Assembly: GCA_003453555.1 (NCBI GenBank) | Contig: DMLA01000158.1 | Span: 10,577 to 33,487 of the forward strand | DNA: 22,911 nucleotides | Source of the DNA: Chloroflexota bacterium | GTDB taxonomy: Bacteria; Chloroflexota; Anaerolineae; UBA7937 | Reading direction: 5' to 3' | Shown here: positions 21,986 to 22,911 of the stretch, piece after piece | How positions within the stretch are numbered: the first letter of the stretch is position 1 | Layout: the number at the start of each line of letters is the position of its first letter | Notes under the pieces: generated by a model | The model's database searches: none | Seen by the model: the letters and a program-made list of their open reading frames with translations, nothing else | What the model was told of the DNA's origin: nothing | Program-made: the position numbers and the translations under genes

Positions 21986-22618
21986 ATGAAAGCGCTTCGG
22001 GTTGTTCTGGCCGATGACCATCCGGTGGTGCGGGCTGGCATCAGGAATGAACTGCAGGCAGCGGGCATCGAGGTGCTGGGCGAGGCAAGCGATGGGGAGG
22101 AGACCCTGCGCCTGGTGGAGGGTTTGCGACCTGACGTGTTGGTGCTGGACGTGGAGATGCCAGCGTTGAATGGCCTGGAGGTGACCCGCCGCCTGCGGGA
22201 GACACAGCCTGCCTTGCCCATCTTGGTGCTGAGCGCCTACGACCACAACAGCTACGTCTTCGGGCTGTTGGAGGCTGGAGCTACGGGTTACGTCCTCAAG
22301 GATGAGGCGTTGGAGAGCATCGTAATGGCGGTGCGGAAGGCAGCGCGAGGGGAGATGTGGCTGAGTCCCCAGGTGGCGGCGAAGGTGACGAGAAGGGCGA
22401 CAGGCGAGGAGGAAGAGGCTCCCCTTACGGAGAGGGAGTTGGAAGTGTTGCGGTTGCTGGCCCGAGGGTGGGACAACCGGCGGATTGCAGAAGAGTTGGC
22501 CATCAGCAAACGGACAGTGCGTTTCCATCTGGGGAACATCTACGAGAAGATTGGTGTGCAATCACGAACCGAGGCCGCCCTCTGGGCCGTGCGGCACAAG
22601 GTAGGAGGGGAAGAATAG
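21986..22618 (+). CDS. NarL/LuxR-family response regulator
   Basis: A 210-aa two-domain regulator. The receiver domain has the acidic pair Asp10-Asp11, phospho-acceptor Asp55 (VLVLDVEMP), LVLSAYD and Lys105 (GYVLKD). After a short linker, a LuxR-type helix-turn-helix lies at about 147-205 (LTERELEVLRLLARG, RIAEELAISKRTVRFHLGNI). It should be phosphorylated by the upstream kinase, which has the matching HisKA_3 type, and then bind DNA as a dimer. The kinase stop and this start are 3 nt apart. Targets are unknown; the adjacent secreted-protein gene is a natural candidate. Confidence 0.93.
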   Translation: MKALRVVLADDHPVVRAGIRNELQAAGIEVLGEASDGEETLRLVEGLRPDVLVLDVEMPALNGLEVTRRLRETQPALPILVLSAYDHNSYVFGLLEAGATGYVLKDEALESIVMAVRKAARGEMWLSPQVAAKVTRRATGEEEEAPLTERELEVLRLLARGWDNRRIAEELAISKRTVRFHLGNIYEKIGVQSRTEAALWAVRHKVGGEE

Positions 22619-22724
22619 GGAAATAGAGTCTCAGGCCCTTCGCTTCAACCTGTCGAAAGTGGCAGGTGAAAACTGTCGCTTTGGCCGTTGTGTGGCGGGA
22701 GACAATCTAGTACGCTCTGATTGC

Positions 22725-22741
22725 CACCGGAAAGGCCGGTG
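22725..22741 (+). other. Small hairpin upstream of the secreted-protein gene
   Basis: CACCGG and CCGGTG form a 6-bp stem with a 5-nt loop, about 25 nt before the ribosome-binding site of the next gene. A weaker dyad (ACCTG/CAGGT, 22648-22667) lies further upstream in the same 160-bp gap. Neither is followed by a T-run. Operator or 5' leader structure is possible. Confidence 0.35.
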
Positions 22742-22778
22742 AGTATTTCAAGCGTAATCAAACAAGAGGAGGTGCCTG

Positions 22779-22911
22779 ATGCGTAGGGGTAAGGTTGTCT
22801 CGGTGTTCGTGTTGCTGGCGCTGTTGTTGAGCGCTGGGTCCGGTGTGGTTCTGGCAGGTGAGCCCCCTGTAGAGGAGGTTCCTGCCAACATAACACCGGA
22901 GGATGCCAACT
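22779..22911 (+). CDS. Secreted protein, N-terminal part only (cut by window end)
   Basis: Only the first 44 residues are visible. They form a typical Sec signal peptide: MRRGKVV, a hydrophobic core of about 18 residues and a likely cleavage after VLAG or nearby (GVVLAGEPP). A proline- and acid-rich start of the mature chain follows (PPVEEVPANITPEDAN). AGAGGAGGTG lies just upstream of the ATG. The function cannot be told from this fragment. It follows a two-component regulator in the same direction and may be one of its targets. Confidence 0.7.
   Translation, partial: MRRGKVVSVFVLLALLLSAGSGVVLAGEPPVEEVPANITPEDAN

Overview
This high-GC bacterial window is dominated by one tightly packed plus-strand gene array, from about 54 to 18595, that reads as the core of a conjugative element. 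It carries Flp/Tad-type pilin genes, a minimal type IV secretion system (T4SS), a relaxase-like protein, an HD-GYP protein and a ParA/ParB partition pair. A two-component system and the start of a secreted-protein gene follow. The organism is probably a member of the Chloroflexota or a similar monoderm lineage. The grounds are the PrgI/TraC/VirB4 gene order, the Replic_Relax-type protein, the proline-threonine linker in a secreted protein, and the absence of any VirB7/8/9/10 outer-membrane core genes. This assignment is inference, not proof.

Layout. (1) 54-2064: three tandem Flp-like pilins, an A24-type prepilin peptidase, a TadE-like and a TadG-like protein. No Tad ATPase or inner-membrane platform protein is visible; these could lie upstream of the window. 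(2) 2074-3537: a secreted protein with predicted lectin-like and Ig-like parts, a possible surface or pilus-tip component. (3) 3563-4593: two paralogous VirB2-like small membrane proteins, separated by a roughly 290-bp element bounded by 15-bp direct repeats and full of hairpins. It resembles a non-autonomous IS200/IS605-type (PATE) insertion. (4) 4613-11626: VirB6/TrbL-like protein, a stand-alone relative of its cytoplasmic tail, PrgI (VirB3-like), TraC-like protein, VirB4 ATPase, a 51-aa membrane protein, an M23 cell-wall peptidase and a small helical protein. (5) 11636-18595: a VirD4/HerA-like coupling ATPase, a tandemly duplicated Replic_Relax-type protein, HD-GYP, ParA and ParB. Many of these genes overlap by 4-17 nt or lie within about 15 nt of each other, so they are probably co-transcribed. 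(6) 18596-19543: about 950 bp with little coding signal, several inverted repeats and, near its end, a near-consensus sigma70 promoter. (7) 19544-22618: a PDZ/multi-TM/GAF histidine kinase and its NarL/LuxR-type response regulator. (8) 22779-22911: the N-terminus of a secreted protein cut by the window end.

A coherent reading is as follows. PrgI, VirB4 and VirB6 form the inner-membrane T4SS engine, with VirB2-like subunits as pilus or channel material. The M23 enzyme opens the wall, the coupling ATPase feeds DNA, and the double Replic_Relax protein prepares the DNA. ParAB maintains the element when it is extrachromosomal. The Flp pilins and secreted protein may provide cell-cell contact, and HD-GYP may tie the process to cyclic-di-GMP. 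The most notable signals are the internal domain duplications (VirB6 tail, VirB2-like pair, Replic_Relax), the pilus/T4SS combination in one array, and the embedded IS605-like hairpin element. No integrase, replication initiator or element boundary is visible.
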